Shown here: positions 8,122-16,363 of the stretch, in pieces
Numbering within the stretch: position 1 is the stretch's first letter
How the letters are laid out: every line of letters starts with the position of its first letter
Source: SAR86 cluster bacterium
GTDB taxonomy: Bacteria; Pseudomonadota; Gammaproteobacteria; Magnimaribacterales; Magnimaribacteraceae
Length of the DNA: 46,372 bases
NCBI GenBank assembly: GCA_016777005.1
Contig: JADHSF010000008.1
Location: 1 to 46,372, forward strand
Reading direction: 5' to 3'
Notes under the pieces: generated by a model
What the model was told of the DNA's origin: nothing
Seen by the model: the letters and a program-made list of their open reading frames with translations, nothing else
The model's database searches: none
Position numbers and translations under genes: made by a program

Positions 8122-9093
8122 TTATGAATTTAAGGTTCCTACTAGGTGAGCTATGATTTTGTATGGATCAGCGTTTGAAGCAGGTCTTCTATCTTCAAGA
8201 TAACCATTCCAATTATGCTCTACTGTATAGATAGGAATTCTAATACTTGCGCCTCTATCACTTACACCATAAGAAAATTGGTCTATGCTCTGAGTTTCGT
8301 GTAGTCCGGTCAGCCTCATATCATTGTCTGATCCATATAGAGCAATTCCTTCATTGTGAACAGCTCCAAGCTTTTCACACATTGAATTGAATAGTTCTTC
8401 TGACCCTGCAGTTCTCATAGCTTCGTTAGAGAAGTTAGCATGCATTCCAGATCCATTCCAATCACCTGATTTAGGCTTAGGATGGAAATTAACTGAAACA
8501 CCAAATTCTTCTGCTACTTTATGTAATAAATATCTACTAACCCAAAGATCATCACCTGCTTTGATTCCCTTACCTAGACATTGGTATTCCCACTGCCCAA
8601 GAGCAACCTCTGCATTAGTTCCAGTAAGTTCAATGCCAGCATCCAAGCATGCATCCAAGTGCGCATCACTTATTTCTCTTCCCACAACATTACCAGCTCC
8701 AACGGCGCAGTAATATTCTCCTTGAGGTCTGCTAGGAGTTCCATCTTCCCATCCAAGAATAGTTCCATCTTTATCAGTCAAGAAATACTCTTGCTCAAAG
8801 CCAAACCACCATTCGTCAGTCACTACAGCTTCTGCAGCAGCTCTAGAATTAGAGGGATGAGTTTCATGTTCACCAGTTTCAACTTGGCACATTACCAGAG
8901 ACCCTTCATTAGTTGGATTCTCATATTGCTCTACTGGTACTAAGATACAATCTGAACTTCCACCTTCAGCTTGCATAGTTGAAGAGCCATCAAAGGACCA
9001 AGCTGGCGGTTCCCCGTCAGTGACTTTAACTTTACTTCTAAGATTAGCTTCAGGTTCATAACCATCTAGCCATATATATTCATATTTTGTCAT
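8122..9093 (-). CDS. Glutamine synthetase, type II (GSII, eukaryote-like)
   Basis: ATP-dependent ligation of ammonia to glutamate. At 323 residues it is far shorter than the roughly 470-residue GSI expected beside ntrBC, and its motifs are those of GSII: YIWLDGYEP near the start, WSFDGSST, WFGFEQEYFL, GQWEYQC, NGSGMHANFS, and the ending EDRRPASNADPY. No GSI-type Tyr adenylylation segment is present, so control by GlnE-style adenylylation is not expected. A GGAGAAA ribosome site precedes the ATG. Position upstream of ntrB-ntrC implies nitrogen control. The symbol is left empty because glnA usually denotes GSI; glnII or glnN would be used by analogy. Confidence 0.95.
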   Translation of the reverse strand: MTKYEYIWLDGYEPEANLRSKVKVTDGEPPAWSFDGSSTMQAEGGSSDCILVPVEQYENPTNEGSLVMCQVETGEHETHPSNSRAAAEAVVTDEWWFGFEQEYFLTDKDGTILGWEDGTPSRPQGEYYCAVGAGNVVGREISDAHLDACLDAGIELTGTNAEVALGQWEYQCLGKGIKAGDDLWVSRYLLHKVAEEFGVSVNFHPKPKSGDWNGSGMHANFSNEAMRTAGSEELFNSMCEKLGAVHNEGIALYGSDNDMRLTGLHETQSIDQFSYGVSDRGASIRIPIYTVEHNWNGYLEDRRPASNADPYKIIAHLVGTLNS

Positions 9094-9218
9094 TTAGTTT
9101 CTCCATTCATAATTTAACTGTAAAGATTTTATCATGCAAAAACTCAGAAAAGAACATTTACTGTGCAAAAAATAGAAGTTTTATATATTAAAAGTACTAA
9201 TTAAGTGCAAATGCACTG
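9094..9218 (-). promoter_or_regulatory. Upstream region of glutamine synthetase with TGCA-type repeats
   Basis: This 125-base spacer should hold the promoter of the GS-ntrB-ntrC operon. Three TGCAAA copies (9135-9140, 9164-9169, 9206-9211) read as TTTGCA on the gene strand. The last forms part of the 14-base inverted repeat AGTGCA-AA-TGCACT (9204-9217), about 110 bases before the start codon. NtrC boxes are TGCAC-N7-GTGCA, so the half-sites here are in the opposite order. No GG element sits at -24 relative to any TTTGCA, so I cannot call a sigma54 promoter. Confidence 0.3.
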
Positions 9219-9674
9219 TTATAGAGCATTTTTTAATATACTTAGACCATGTTTCTTGGTGTGCGTTAAGAATTCTTCAAGAAAATAATTCCATTGGAAC
9301 TTTTCATCCCGACTTAACATATTTTTATTTGGATACTTATTCCTTAACCAAAATTGTTTTTTATCATTAAACTTTCTGACTTCGGCCATTTTTGCGTCAT
9401 GATAAATGAATATTTCAATTCTAGTATCTTGCATTAATGAAAATGATTTTGATTTCTTTATATCTATTATAGAAGTATGGCTGGAAAGTCTCTTACAAGT
9501 AATACGGATTTCGTAGTTAAGAGGCCCTTCAGGAATTAGATAATGAATTTTATTTTCTGTTTTATTGAGAGGAAAAAAACCAACTAGTTTTTGATAGTTT
9601 CTTTCATATAGTCGCAAAAGCTGGTTGAGCCCTCTTTGACTATTCTTCGATATAATTGCCTTATTCTTTATCAT
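9219..9674 (-). CDS. DUF1249 family protein (YqiB-like)
   Basis: A 151-residue protein of unknown function that matches the YqiB family from memory of its conserved blocks. These are the N-terminal LLRLYERNYQKLVGFFP, the central YHDAKMAEV, the segment YPNKNMLSRDEKFQWNYFLEEFL, and the ending KHGLS. No membrane segment or signal peptide is seen, so it is likely cytosolic. Its start overlaps the 3' end of the AlkA-like gene by 14 bases, suggesting coupling. In enteric bacteria yqiB lies near nudF and cpdA, which are not present here. Function unknown. Confidence 0.82.
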   Translation of the reverse strand: MIKNKAIISKNSQRGLNQLLRLYERNYQKLVGFFPLNKTENKIHYLIPEGPLNYEIRITCKRLSSHTSIIDIKKSKSFSLMQDTRIEIFIYHDAKMAEVRKFNDKKQFWLRNKYPNKNMLSRDEKFQWNYFLEEFLTHTKKHGLSILKNAL

Positions 9675-10287
9675 AAGTAGACCATAATATTAACGCAGCT
9701 AAGGTTCTATAGGGAGACCAAGGTTCTGAAATTTTTTCTATTGTCAAATAATCTGGTCTATCTTTAAGACCATTCAGTCTCTGAATAGCAACAATTAATC
9801 CTAAATCTGATGATGGCCAACCATCGAGTCTTTTTAAACATGCCATCAAATAACATTGAGCAGTCCATTCTCCAATACCTCTCACTTTGACTAATTCTTT
9901 AATGACTTCCGAATCTGCCTTCTTCGAGAGTCCATTAAGATCTAATTCTTTATTTATAATTAGGGTTGCAATACCTGAACAATAATCAATCTTTTGTTTA
10001 CTTAAGCCAGCTTCCTTTAATTTAACCGGATCAATTTGCAAGAAGGCGCTAGGCTTAAATGGTTTAACCAATAATTTTATTCTTCCAAAGATAGCATTCG
10101 CAGACGCAACTGATAATTGTTGTTCGACTATTAAACTTATTAGGCCTTCAAACCCCTCTTTCTTATTAAAGGGATTGATCTTGTAATCTTTTTCTTCAAG
10201 AATTTTTTTAAATTTCGGTTCTTTCTTTGCAAGAAATGAAAACCCTTCCTGAAGAGTCTTTTCATTTAACAACTTATAATCTGTCAT
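9661..10287 (-). CDS. DNA-3-methyladenine glycosylase II (AlkA-like, HhH-GPD)
   Basis: Probable base-excision glycosylase for alkylated bases. The 208-residue protein is an HhH-GPD domain: LISLIVEQQLSVASANAI at residues 49-66 is the family's N-terminal helix pair, the hairpin is VRGIGEWTAQCYLMA (residues 135-149), and catalytic Asp161 is in GWPSSDLGL. There is no C-terminal Cys cluster, so it is not an Fe-S glycosylase like MutY. It lacks the N-terminal domain of E. coli AlkA, as in the shorter MAG-type enzymes. It overlaps its upstream neighbour by 14 bases. Confidence 0.88.
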   Translation of the reverse strand: MTDYKLLNEKTLQEGFSFLAKKEPKFKKILEEKDYKINPFNKKEGFEGLISLIVEQQLSVASANAIFGRIKLLVKPFKPSAFLQIDPVKLKEAGLSKQKIDYCSGIATLIINKELDLNGLSKKADSEVIKELVKVRGIGEWTAQCYLMACLKRLDGWPSSDLGLIVAIQRLNGLKDRPDYLTIEKISEPWSPYRTLAALILWSTYDKE

Positions 10288-11437
10288 ATATCTCAGTAGT
10301 AACTTCTTCCTTGAAAGGTAACATCGATTTTCTGTCTTGATTGTATTCTAGGATATGAGCTCTTTCTCTTTCTAAAAAATCATCTATTGCTTCTTTAAAT
10401 CTGATATCTTTGATCCAATGAGCAGAATAAGTTTCTATGGGGCAAAATCCGCGCTTTATTTTATGCTCTCCTTGCACTCCAGGGTCAAAAGAATGAAGGC
10501 TTTTCTCTAGACAAAATTCTATACCTTGATAGTAGCAAGTTTCAAAGTGGAGAGAATCATATTCCTCTAAACAGCCCCAGTAACGCCCATAAAGCTTCTT
10601 GTCATCATAAAAGTTCAAAGCACCAGCTACAAAATTTCCATCAATGTTCTTTGCCAATACCAGCATAATTGACTCGGGAACACACTCTACAATCGCTTTA
10701 AAAAATTCAAAATTTAAGTAACCCCTCATGCCTCTTTTTAGATAGGTGACTTGATAAAACTGATAGAAAGTTTCGATCATTTTAATTGTAATATCTTCAC
10801 CTTTGATTCTGCTAAGAGTTACGCCTTGCTTAGAAATCTTATCTCTTTCCTTTCTGATATTTTTTCTTTGTCTGGAAGTCATGTCCTGTAAAAAAGAATC
10901 AAAGTCTTCATACTCTTTATTGAACCAGTGGAATGAGTAGCTTGTTCTTAAACTAAAGTCTTCTTGAGAAAATTTAGTAATCTCATCCTTTTCTGCAAGT
11001 AAGATATGCACACTTGAAAAATTTTGATCTTCTGCAAGATCTTGCAGAGACTTACTAATAATTTTTATTACCTCATCTTCCTTAGTCTGATCTGAAATTA
11101 ATAACCTCGGACCGCTAGCTGGAGTGAATGGTATAGAACAGACTAGCTTTGGATAATATTCCAAGCCATTTCTATAAAAAGCATCAGCCCAAGACCAATC
11201 AAATATAAACTCTCCTTGAGAGTCTGTTTTTATATACAAAGGCATTACGGCAATAATCCGATCTTCCTCAGTAACCACAGCATGAATGGGCTGCCATCCT
11301 TGATCAGATGAAACACAGTTAGTTGTCTCAAGACATTTTAAGAATTCATATTTCAAGAAGGGATATTTATTGTTTAGCTTCCCATCCCAATCTTCTTTTG
11401 AGATTTTTTCAATGGAATCAAGAAATGCAACTTTCAC
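10274..11437 (-). CDS. FemAB-like acyltransferase (GNAT superfamily, PF04339/DUF482 type)
   Basis: A 387-residue protein matching the FemAB-like family common in Proteobacteria. Recognisable blocks are PFLKYEFLKCLE near the start, FDWSWADAF, FTPASGPRLLI, SYSFHWFNKEY, MTSRQRKNIRKER, GRYWGC, HFETCYYQGIEFCLE, FDPGVQGEHKIKRGF, and ALxxFLxRER near the end. The substrate is unknown; FemAB relatives move aminoacyl groups to peptidoglycan precursors, but this subfamily is uncharacterised to my knowledge. Translation starts at GTG 11437, overlapping the ubiA stop as GTGA. No transmembrane segment is seen. Confidence 0.85.
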   Translation of the reverse strand: MKVAFLDSIEKISKEDWDGKLNNKYPFLKYEFLKCLETTNCVSSDQGWQPIHAVVTEEDRIIAVMPLYIKTDSQGEFIFDWSWADAFYRNGLEYYPKLVCSIPFTPASGPRLLISDQTKEDEVIKIISKSLQDLAEDQNFSSVHILLAEKDEITKFSQEDFSLRTSYSFHWFNKEYEDFDSFLQDMTSRQRKNIRKERDKISKQGVTLSRIKGEDITIKMIETFYQFYQVTYLKRGMRGYLNFEFFKAIVECVPESIMLVLAKNIDGNFVAGALNFYDDKKLYGRYWGCLEEYDSLHFETCYYQGIEFCLEKSLHSFDPGVQGEHKIKRGFCPIETYSAHWIKDIRFKEAIDDFLERERAHILEYNQDRKSMLPFKEEVTTEIYDRL

Positions 11438-12294
11438 AGGGAAACACCTGCTATTGAACCCAAAAAAATAGACAAGCCAAGCCAGTTATTATTCTTGAAG
11501 GCCTTTAAACACTTCAGGTGATCTTGATCCTTTATTAGAAAGCCTTGATAAAGAGCTAAAAGCAAACTGATTAAAGCAAAGATATAAAAACTAAAGTGAA
11601 AATTCAGCATGTATGACACTAAGATTAAAACTGAGAGGGATATTATGTGGAATGCATAGAAAAAGAAGCGTACATTTTCACCAAATAAAATTGCGGAAGA
11701 ATTGATTCCGATTCCAAGATCGTCTTCTTTATCGCAAAGAGCATATGCTGTGTCATATGCCATTATCCAAAAAAAACATGAGGCAAATAATAATAAACTG
11801 ATTTCAGTGACCTCATTCAACTCTGCAGTTGAGACCATAATTATTCCCCAAGAAAATGCTAATCCTAGGAAAATCTGTGGAATTGAAAAAAATCTTTTAG
11901 TGAGTGGATAGATGATAGCAAGCATTAATCCAATTAATGCCATGAGGCAGGTAAGATAGTTCATCCATAGCAACAAGCTTGAAGATAATAAAAGTAAGAA
12001 AAAGAATAATGTTAGAGCCTCTTTTTCACTAATCTCACCAATTACTAGAGGTCTGTTTTTCGTTCGGGTTACTTTTCCGTCAAAATTTCTATCAAAATAG
12101 TCATTGATTACACAACCAGCAGAACGCATAAAGAAAGTCCCCAGCACAAATAAAGACATAAGAAATAAATCAGGATTGCCAGCAGTCAAAATAAAGAAGG
12201 ATGATAGTGTTGGCCATAATAAAAGCGTCGTTCCTATGGGCTTGTCTGCCCTCATCAGTCTAAAAAAACTAAAAATTTTGTGTGTTTTTAACAT
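11434..12294 (-). CDS. ubiA: 4-hydroxybenzoate polyprenyltransferase UbiA
   Basis: A membrane prenyltransferase of ubiquinone synthesis that attaches the polyprenyl tail to 4-hydroxybenzoate. The 286-residue protein has several hydrophobic helices, the N-terminal RADKPIGTTLLLWPT, and the first Asp-rich motif NDYFDRNFD (residues 64-72), followed by RTKNRPL. The second Asp-rich motif is DKEDDLGIGINSSAILFG. In Pseudomonas and enteric bacteria it follows ubiC, but no chorismate lyase is visible here. It is the first gene of a four-gene overlapped minus-strand run that includes the FemAB-like, AlkA-like and DUF1249 genes. Confidence 0.95.
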   Translation of the reverse strand: MLKTHKIFSFFRLMRADKPIGTTLLLWPTLSSFFILTAGNPDLFLMSLFVLGTFFMRSAGCVINDYFDRNFDGKVTRTKNRPLVIGEISEKEALTLFFFLLLLSSSLLLWMNYLTCLMALIGLMLAIIYPLTKRFFSIPQIFLGLAFSWGIIMVSTAELNEVTEISLLLFASCFFWIMAYDTAYALCDKEDDLGIGINSSAILFGENVRFFFYAFHIISLSVLILVSYMLNFHFSFYIFALISLLLALYQGFLIKDQDHLKCLKAFKNNNWLGLSIFLGSIAGVSL

Positions 12295-12375
12295 TAGTGG
12301 TTAATACTTCTCGGGAAGAGTGCTACTTTAGTCTAAGTTCATAATAAAGTTGAGTTAGAATGTAATTTTTTGAAG

Positions 12376-12381
12376 AAGGAG
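12376..12381 (+). promoter_or_regulatory. Shine-Dalgarno AAGGAG that fixes the rubredoxin start
   Basis: AAGGAG at 12376-12381 lies 6 bases before TTG 12388. An upstream in-frame TTG at 12370 would place this site inside the coding region. The ATG at 12383 is out of frame. The SD therefore selects TTG 12388. Confidence 0.8.
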
Positions 12382-12387
12382 TATGCA

Positions 12388-12555
12388 TTGAAAAAGTGGG
12401 AATGTATTGTATGTGGACTAATTTATGATGAAGAAGAGGGTTGGCCAGAAGATGGTATTGAACCCGGAACTAAGTGGGAAGATGTTCCTGAAGATTGGAT
12501 TTGTCCAGATTGTGGGGTTGGTAAAGAGGATTTCGAAATGGTAGAAATAGATTAA
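12388..12555 (+). CDS. Rubredoxin
   Basis: A 55-residue one-iron electron-transfer protein, exactly the usual length when translated from TTG 12388 ([10 protein letters not shown]). Iron ligands are Cys6 and Cys9 (CIVCG) and Cys39 and Cys42 (CPDCG), with the conserved aromatic core and the ending GKEDFEMVE typical of rubredoxins tied to alkane hydroxylases or oxidative-stress reductases. No rubredoxin reductase is nearby, so the partner is unknown. A longer reading from TTG 12370 adds six residues but is contradicted by the ribosome site. The symporter gene starts 3 bases after its stop. Confidence 0.95.
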   Translation: MKKWECIVCGLIYDEEEGWPEDGIEPGTKWEDVPEDWICPDCGVGKEDFEMVEID

Positions 12556-12558
12556 TTT

Positions 12559-13821
12559 ATGAGCTTAACTTCTAGAATCGTTCTCTCCATGGTTTTGGCT
12601 ATGAGCGGAGGTATTCTTCTTAAGGTTATTAATGATGCGGGTTATTTGGGCGAAATAGGTCAATTAGTACTGATCAGTTTTTTTACCGAAGGTCTTTTGG
12701 ATGTTATTGGCCAAATCTTTATAGCCTCTTTGAGGTTGGTCATAGTTCCCTTAGTGTTCTTCTCCCTTGTATGCGGAGTTGTATCGATCTCATCAAGTTC
12801 GAGAATTGGAACGATTAGCTTAAAGACTTTATCTTTATACCTTTTGACAACAGCAATAGCCATTTCTATCGCTCTTACCTTTGCTTTATTATTTCAGCCT
12901 GGTGTTGGTGTGGATCTTGCCTTACCGACTGCATTTCAATCAACTGAAGCGCCTTCTTTAAAAGAAGTCCTGATTAATATCTTTCCAACGAATCCTGTTG
13001 CAGCTATGGCAGAGGGGAATATGCTGCAGATTATTGTATTTTCTCTACTATTCGGAATTGCATTGAAAAGCCTCGGTTCTTCTGGAGATGCATTGAAGGC
13101 TTCTTTTGAAACCATCAATAATGTCATTTTAAGTTTAGTTAAAATGCTTATTGAACTTGCACCATACGGAATATTCGCTCTGCTTTTCTCCCTTTTTGCA
13201 GTTCAAGGTTTTAGTATGATCGGTGATTTAGCTAAATACTTCTTTTTGTTAGTCTTTGTTTTAATTTTTCATGCATTCTTTACTTATGGAAGTCTTTTAT
13301 ATCTCTTAGCTCAGTTAAGCCCTTTCAAATTCTTTATGAAAGTTAGATCATTAGCAATATTTGCTTTCAGTACATCTTCTAGTAGTGCGACTATGCCAAT
13401 AACGCTCGATACAGTTAAGAACAAACTAGGCGTCAATTCATCTATAGGTTCTTTTACAGTTCCGCTTGGTGCCACCATCAATATGGATGGAACTGCGATT
13501 ATGCAAGGTATTGCTACTGTCTTTATTTCCCAGGCTTATAACATTGACCTAACTATGGTTGATTATTTGATGGTCATTCTTACAGCAACCTTGGCCTCTA
13601 TTGGAACTGCCGGCGTACCCGGCGTTGGCTTGATTATGTTGGCTATGGTTCTTGAGCAAGTCGGTCTACCAGTTGAAGGTATAGCATTAATTATAGGTGT
13701 AGATAGGCTATTGGATATGACTAGGACTGCGGTAAATGTATGTGGAGACGCCATGGTCTCTTGTGTTGTAGCGAAATCTGAAGACGAATTTAATTCTGAG
13801 ACCTTTCATTCAGAAAATTAA
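12559..13821 (+). CDS. Dicarboxylate/amino acid:cation symporter (DAACS family)
   Basis: A 420-residue inner-membrane secondary transporter of the GltP/DctA/SLC1 type. About eight membrane helices are apparent. The family signature sits in the second half: the Ser-rich re-entrant loop FSTSSSSATMPITL, then GATINMDGTAIM (NMDGT motif), then GTAGVPGVGLIMLAMV, and DRLLDMTRTAVNVCGDA. It should take up glutamate, aspartate or C4-dicarboxylates with H+ or Na+, but the exact substrate cannot be read. It lies 3 bases after the rubredoxin stop and is probably co-transcribed with it. Confidence 0.92.
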   Translation: MSLTSRIVLSMVLAMSGGILLKVINDAGYLGEIGQLVLISFFTEGLLDVIGQIFIASLRLVIVPLVFFSLVCGVVSISSSSRIGTISLKTLSLYLLTTAIAISIALTFALLFQPGVGVDLALPTAFQSTEAPSLKEVLINIFPTNPVAAMAEGNMLQIIVFSLLFGIALKSLGSSGDALKASFETINNVILSLVKMLIELAPYGIFALLFSLFAVQGFSMIGDLAKYFFLLVFVLIFHAFFTYGSLLYLLAQLSPFKFFMKVRSLAIFAFSTSSSSATMPITLDTVKNKLGVNSSIGSFTVPLGATINMDGTAIMQGIATVFISQAYNIDLTMVDYLMVILTATLASIGTAGVPGVGLIMLAMVLEQVGLPVEGIALIIGVDRLLDMTRTAVNVCGDAMVSCVVAKSEDEFNSETFHSEN

Positions 13822-13896
13822 TATTTAAATTAAAGCCCTATTCCGTTAGAATTCCGCGCTTAATAATAAGAATTACAGTATTTCTGAGGAGAAAAA

Positions 13897-15903
13897 ATGT
13901 TAGAAAGTTATCTTATAATCCCGCCATTACTAGGAGTCTTCGGATTGATAGTTGCCTTGGGTATTTATATTGTTGTCACTAGATTTCCTGAAGGTGATGA
14001 AAAAGTAAAGAAAATTGGTGATCAGATTCATCTAGGTGCAATGACCTTTATGAAAACTGAATACACCTACTTGAGTATATTTGCACTTGTAGTAATTATT
14101 TTGGTTTGGTTTTCCCTTGGAGAAGGCACAGCATTAGCAGTCCTTGCAGGAGCATTATCTTCATCAATCGCAGGTTGGATTGGTATGTATGCAGCAACAA
14201 AAGCTAATGTTAGAACTGCAACAGCTGCTTCTCAATCAGGTGCAGAGGCTGCTCTATCTGTAGCTTTTTATGGCGGCTCTATCATGGGTCTTTGTGTTGC
14301 TTCTCTGGGATTAATTGGCCTAGGGAGTATGTTTTATATCCTCAGTGGAGATGCGCACTCTATTGAAGGGTTTGCAATGGGCGCCTCTATAGTTGCTCTT
14401 TTTTCTAGAGTAGGTGGTGGGATCTATACTAAAAGTGCTGACGTAGGTGCTGATTTAGTAGGTAAACTCGAAGCAGGGATACCTGAAGATGATCCTAGAA
14501 ACCCTGGTGTTATAGCTGACAATGTTGGTGATAATGTTGGAGATATTGCAGGGATGGGTTCAGATATTTTCGAATCATATTGTGGTTCAATGGTTGCTTG
14601 TATAGCAATCGCATCAACTTACCTTATTACCTCTGAATTTTCTCAAGCGCAAAAAGAAGGCATGATGTTTTTACCGCTTGCTCTTGCTTCAATAGGCCTG
14701 ATAGCATCCATTTTAGGAATAATTATTGTTAGATTATTTTCTAAATCTTCGCCTGCAAATGCGATGAGATGGGGAACAATGGGAGCACCATTCATTTTTG
14801 TAATTGCTGCTTATTTCTTAACAACTGCCTTAGTTGGCGCTAACGGTGTAGATGTATGGCTTGCTGTAGTTTGCGGTTCCGTAGGTGGCATAGCAATTGG
14901 TCTAATTACAGAATATTACACAGGCTCCACCCCAGTAATTAAAATAGCTGAATCGGGTCAAACAGGTCCTGCGACGGTAATGATTACAGGACTTTCGGTA
15001 GGTATGCAGTCTGTTGTTCTTCCTGTTGCTTGTATCATCGTAATTATTTATCTCTCTACTCAACTCACCGGTTTATATGGTGTGGGTATTGCGGCTGTAG
15101 GAATGCTTTCAACTGTAGGTATAACCATGGCCATTGATGCATATGGTCCTGTTGCAGATAATGCTGGGGGAATAGCAGAAATGGCAGGTATGCCAGCTGA
15201 AACTCGAGTAATTACTGATGAGCTAGATGAGCAAGGCAATACTACTGCTGCGATCGGTAAAGGTTTTGCGATAGGAGCAGCTGCTTTAGCTGCACTAGCG
15301 ATTATTTCAGCTTTTGTTTCTACAGTATCTGCTAATAGATCAGAGCCATTAGAATTACTTTTATCTGATCCTATTGTTCTGATCGGTATCTTTATAGGAG
15401 GGGCTATACCTTTCCTTATAGCATCTATAACGATGACAGCCGTAGGCGATGCAGCATTTGAAATGATTAATGAAATCAGAAGACAGTTCAGAGAAATTCC
15501 TGGGTTACTAGAAGGTACTGCTGAGCCTGATACAGAGAAATGTGTTGATATTGCTACCGCTGCTGCTCTTAAAAAAATGCTCCTTCCTGGTGTTATCGCT
15601 GTTTCCGCTCCTCCTTTAGTAGGACTTGGAATTGGTGCTGAAGCTCTTGGAGGAATGTTAGCTGGTGGGCTTTTAGTCTGCGTCCTAATGGCACTCTTTA
15701 TGGCTAATGCCGGCGGTGCTTGGGATAATGCTAAGAAGTATATTGAAAAAGGTAACTTAGGTGGAAAAGGAACGGACACTCATACTGCAGCTGTTGTTGG
15801 CGATACAGTAGGAGATCCTTTCAAGGATACATCTGGACCGTCTATGAATATCTTGATCAACGTAATGGCCATTGTTAGTTTGGTTATTGCACCTCTTCTT
15901 TAA
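13897..15903 (+). CDS. hppA: Membrane-bound K+-dependent cation-translocating pyrophosphatase HppA
   Basis: Couples pyrophosphate hydrolysis to H+ and/or Na+ export across the inner membrane. The 668-residue protein has about sixteen hydrophobic helices and the pyrophosphate-binding motifs DVGADLVGK (from Asp182), [18 protein letters not shown], and the C-terminal [20 protein letters not shown]. The [10 protein letters not shown] segment carries Ala451 and Gly454, the pattern of K+-dependent enzymes; K+-independent ones have Lys and Thr. The SDIFESY helix has the gating Glu, but I cannot decide between Na+ and H+ transport. A clear GAGGAG ribosome site precedes the ATG. Confidence 0.96.
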   Translation: MLESYLIIPPLLGVFGLIVALGIYIVVTRFPEGDEKVKKIGDQIHLGAMTFMKTEYTYLSIFALVVIILVWFSLGEGTALAVLAGALSSSIAGWIGMYAATKANVRTATAASQSGAEAALSVAFYGGSIMGLCVASLGLIGLGSMFYILSGDAHSIEGFAMGASIVALFSRVGGGIYTKSADVGADLVGKLEAGIPEDDPRNPGVIADNVGDNVGDIAGMGSDIFESYCGSMVACIAIASTYLITSEFSQAQKEGMMFLPLALASIGLIASILGIIIVRLFSKSSPANAMRWGTMGAPFIFVIAAYFLTTALVGANGVDVWLAVVCGSVGGIAIGLITEYYTGSTPVIKIAESGQTGPATVMITGLSVGMQSVVLPVACIIVIIYLSTQLTGLYGVGIAAVGMLSTVGITMAIDAYGPVADNAGGIAEMAGMPAETRVITDELDEQGNTTAAIGKGFAIGAAALAALAIISAFVSTVSANRSEPLELLLSDPIVLIGIFIGGAIPFLIASITMTAVGDAAFEMINEIRRQFREIPGLLEGTAEPDTEKCVDIATAAALKKMLLPGVIAVSAPPLVGLGIGAEALGGMLAGGLLVCVLMALFMANAGGAWDNAKKYIEKGNLGGKGTDTHTAAVVGDTVGDPFKDTSGPSMNILINVMAIVSLVIAPLL

Positions 15904-16342
15904 AAGTTAACAATTTCTTCATAGTTTTATGAGGTATGCCCGTATCAGAAGTATACGGGCCTAGCTCTTCATACCCGAGCCTCGTATAAAATTTTATAGC
16001 TTTTTCTCTAGCATTCAGCACAACAGTTTCTGCTCCTTTTGATAATGCATGGTCTTCTAGTAAGCTGACAATTTCTGAGCCTATACCCATCCGTTTAAAG
16101 CTATCTTTAACCGCCATGTAACGTATTTGTGCTTCTGAATCTGTATTAAAATGTATTCTTCCAGAAGCTATCACTTCATTTTGGTTATCGATCCCCATGA
16201 CGTGAAAACTTTCTTCTTCGATCGAGTCTGCTAGAGACTCCTGAGACATCCCCAAAGGTTTTCTTAAGATTTCCCATCTAAACAAAAGATAGTCTTCCCA
16301 TTCCTGAGAAGTTTCTGGAGATTTAAGTGAGTAATTAGACAT
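15884..16342 (-). CDS. GNAT family N-acetyltransferase
   Basis: A 152-residue acetyl-CoA-dependent acyltransferase. The N-terminal [11 protein letters not shown] and the acetyl-CoA loop [23 protein letters not shown] (Q/R-x-x-G-x-G/A form: RMGIGS), followed by [19 protein letters not shown], define the GNAT fold. The ending GIPHKTMKK resembles GNAT domains found fused to thioesterases in marine Gammaproteobacteria. The substrate is unknown. Its 3' end overlaps hppA tail-to-tail by 20 bases, the longest overlap in the window, and a hairpin that could end hppA transcription lies inside this coding region. Confidence 0.88.
   Translation of the reverse strand: MSNYSLKSPETSQEWEDYLLFRWEILRKPLGMSQESLADSIEEESFHVMGIDNQNEVIASGRIHFNTDSEAQIRYMAVKDSFKRMGIGSEIVSLLEDHALSKGAETVVLNAREKAIKFYTRLGYEELGPYTSDTGIPHKTMKKLLTFKEEVQ
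15938..15960 (+). terminator. Hairpin downstream of hppA, inside the convergent GNAT gene
   Basis: GCCCGTAT and ATACGGGC form a perfect 8-bp stem around a 7-base loop, 35 bases after the hppA stop. No T tract follows on either strand, so it would be a weak intrinsic terminator at best. It may instead act as an mRNA 3' end-stabilising hairpin. It lies within GNAT codons for the PYTSDTG region. Confidence 0.35.
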
Positions 16343-16363
16343 ATTTTATATTTAGATTTTACA

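Noticed and set aside
9094-9218. A sigma54 promoter for glutamine synthetase
   Set aside because: Three TTTGCA -12-like elements exist on the gene strand, but none has a GG at the required -24 spacing.
12370-12387. A longer rubredoxin starting at TTG 12370
   Set aside because: The AAGGAG ribosome site lies inside this extension, and the 55-residue form is the standard length.
15060-15779. A 239-codon open frame antisense to hppA
   Set aside because: It is the shadow of the codon bias of hppA (Ala/Ser/Ile/Pro-rich, low complexity) and matches no family; the sense frame is a complete pyrophosphatase.
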